From JALOAT01 sp041677345 (lineage in GTDB: Bacteria > Pseudomonadota > Gammaproteobacteria > Thiohalomonadales > Thiohalomonadaceae): a stretch of DNA of 16,181 nucleotides. The position numbers were made by a program, and so were the translations under genes. Location: positions 1 to 16,181 of the forward strand of contig JBAYQE010000058.1 of the NCBI GenBank assembly GCA_041677345.1, read 5' to 3'. The notes beneath the pieces are model-generated. The model worked only from the letters and a program-made list of their open reading frames with translations. It did no database searches and was not told where the DNA came from. Of this stretch, positions 14,996 through 16,181 are shown one piece after another. Position 1 is the first letter of the stretch. Every line of letters starts with the position of its first letter.

Positions 14996-15553
14996 ATGAT
15001 CAAGGTCGCCGTCATTCTTGGCAGCACCCGGCCCGGGCGCCTGGGCGAATCGGTGGCGAAGTGGGCGTTTGAAACCGCGCGCCAGCGCAGCGACGCGGAA
15101 TTCGAATACATCGACATCAAGGATTTCGATCTGCCGCTGCTCGACGAACCGGTGCCGCCCGCCATGGGCCAGTATTCCAAGGAGCACACGCGGCGCTGGG
15201 CGGCCACCATCGCACGCTTCGATGCGTTCCTGTTCGTCACCGCCGAATACAACCACGGCATCCCCGCGGCGCTGAAGAATGCCATCGACTTCCTCTACGC
15301 GGAATGGAACAACAAAGCTGCCGGGTTCATAGGCTACGGCAGCGCCGGCGGTGTGCGTGCCGTGGAAGCGCTACGCCTCGCGATGGGCGAACTGCAGATA
15401 GCCGACGTGCGCGCCCAGGTGATGCTGTCGCTGTTCACCGATTTCGAAGACGGCAGCGTCAAACCCAAGCCCGAGCACACCGAAGCCCTGGGTACCGTAC
15501 TCGATCAACTCATCGCCTGGGGCAGCGCACTGAAGTCTCTTCGGCCGGGATAA
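14996..15553 (+). CDS. NAD(P)H-dependent FMN reductase, flavodoxin fold
   Basis: A 185-residue cytoplasmic flavoprotein of the NADPH-dependent FMN reductase family (PF03358), which includes ChrR/YieF quinone and metal reductases. The FMN-phosphate loop is GSTRPGRLGESV (about 9-20). The second flavin-contact segment TAEYNHGIPAALKNAIDFL spans about 82-100, followed by GFIGYGSAGGVRAVEALR (110-127). The usual substrate class is quinones, flavins or metal ions; which one cannot be told. I chose ATG 14996 for the GGAGG 7 nt upstream and because the fold begins at once (IKVAVILGS); an in-frame ATG at 14951 would add 15 unconserved residues. It appears to be a single-gene unit. The sequence after it changes in composition. 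Confidence 0.93.
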   Translation: MIKVAVILGSTRPGRLGESVAKWAFETARQRSDAEFEYIDIKDFDLPLLDEPVPPAMGQYSKEHTRRWAATIARFDAFLFVTAEYNHGIPAALKNAIDFLYAEWNNKAAGFIGYGSAGGVRAVEALRLAMGELQIADVRAQVMLSLFTDFEDGSVKPKPEHTEALGTVLDQLIAWGSALKSLRPG

Positions 15554-15827
15554 TTGCTTCGACGATCGCCTTATCAACATCTTCACATGTTCGAGGCATG
15601 CATCGCTGTTTCTCTCCTGTGTCTAGGCACCGCATGGAGATCACGACGCACGATGCATGTCTACCCGAAATTCTTTTTAATCAGCGCCTTTCCGTCGCAA
15701 TTTGTGGGGAGGCGTCAGTAACAAACAACATTAATCCGCCAATCGTCCCTGTATTCATTTCCGCTTCGTATCGGGTACCAAATGGGATCACCACTCTCGT
15801 AGCCCAGAGCGACCATAGACTGCCTTG
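15554..15827. other. AT-richer intergenic region with a 9-bp inverted repeat
   Basis: No convincing gene is seen. CATGCATCG (15597-15605) and CGATGCATG (15651-15659) form a perfect 9-bp inverted repeat with a 45-nt gap, followed by a T run (15673-15677). It might end the FMN reductase transcript, but the wide gap makes this weak. The base composition drops visibly relative to the rest of the window. A plus-strand open frame across this stretch starts inside the FMN reductase gene in another frame and shows no family character. Confidence 0.4.
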
Positions 15828-16181
15828 CTATTTATCAATCACGTTCATCTCATCGCCATACAGGAGCCATGCCACGAGCATAAACAACACGAATAGATAA
15901 CCGAATATCAGCAAGGTACGCCCAAGGATCACGTCGATCCTTGTTGCATACTTCCTAACAAGTGGTACATCAATCAGTGGGTCATCAGCACGATTGAAGC
16001 GCCCAATTGGAAGCGAGATAGCATATGCGTACCACAATGCGCCCGGTCCATCCCAAGAGTAGGGTCGCGAAAATCCATCTTGCTTCATCTCTCGCTCGAT
16101 TCGGGCCATTGTCAAGCGACCAAAGGCAATCCAACTGACTGCAGGACGATGAACGAGATGCCACCCGCGAATAGCAAGACG
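15828..16181 (-). CDS. Hypothetical membrane protein, 5' end beyond window
   Basis: The frame is open from the stop TAG (15830-15828) to the right window edge (118 codons), so the N-terminus is missing. The visible part contains SWDGPGALWYAYAISLPIG, DDPLIDVPLVRKYATR and one strong C-terminal membrane segment (TLLIFGYLFVLFMLVAWLLY), then a short polar tail, GDEMNVIDK. Internal starts at 16115 (TTG) and 16109 (ATG) lack a ribosome binding site, and the residues upstream of them look like real protein (GWHLVHRPAVSWIAFGRL). I therefore think translation begins outside the window. I do not recognise the family. Base composition is lower in GC than in its neighbours. Confidence 0.6.
   Translation of the reverse strand, partial: RLAIRGWHLVHRPAVSWIAFGRLTMARIEREMKQDGFSRPYSWDGPGALWYAYAISLPIGRFNRADDPLIDVPLVRKYATRIDVILGRTLLIFGYLFVLFMLVAWLLYGDEMNVIDK

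Noticed and set aside
15304..15900. A 198-codon plus-strand frame running from inside the FMN reductase gene to the right
   Set aside because: It starts out of frame inside a well-supported gene, opposes the minus-strand membrane gene and has no coherent protein character.

Overview
The window is a GC-rich chromosomal segment carrying housekeeping genes in a gammaproteobacterial order. On the minus strand are a LysM lipoprotein gene, dprA, smg and topA. Divergent from them are def, fmt, rsmB, a DUF4390 gene, an NtrY/NtrX-type two-component pair and trkA. The DUF4390-ntrY-ntrX insert between rsmB and trkA, together with the base composition, suggests a Chromatiales/Ectothiorhodospiraceae-like organism. 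That placement is inference from gene order and protein character, not from a search.

Layout. From 5119 down to 31 (minus strand) runs a compact series: LysM lipoprotein, dprA and smg, nearly touching or overlapping. A textbook intrinsic terminator (2349-2380) follows smg, and topA starts only 11 nt beyond its T tract. The divergent intergenic region (5120-5296) separates this from the plus-strand genes. Plus strand: def (5297-5800), then a 150-bp nested inverted-repeat element (5812-5961), then fmt, rsmB, DUF4390, ntrY and ntrX, mostly overlapping and so probably one transcript to 12374. A second nested inverted-repeat element (12385-12543) precedes a three-gene overlapping set of trkA, a TehB-like methyltransferase and a small TPR protein (to 14840). 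A flavodoxin-fold NAD(P)H:FMN reductase gene follows (14996-15553). After 15554 the sequence turns visibly AT-richer, and a membrane protein gene on the minus strand is cut by the window end.

How the genes fit together. def and fmt act at the two ends of N-terminal formyl-methionine metabolism, and rsmB modifies 16S rRNA, so this is a translation cluster. NtrY/NtrX is a membrane sensor and response regulator. Here the regulator has lost the GAFTGA loop that contacts sigma-54. DUF4390 encodes an exported protein whose gene overlaps ntrY. TrkA is the NAD-binding gating subunit of Trk potassium uptake; its membrane partner is not in the window.

The least ordinary content is non-coding. A GTAG-tipped REP doublet (REPIN-like, 5844-5920) sits inside perfect 19-bp inverted arms. 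A related single REP hairpin (12429-12457) sits inside a different pair of inverted arms. A further copy of the 19-bp arm lies at the left window edge. In each case the arm begins 10-11 nt after a stop codon. No RNA genes, insertion sequences or CRISPR arrays were seen, and I found no convincing new multi-gene system.
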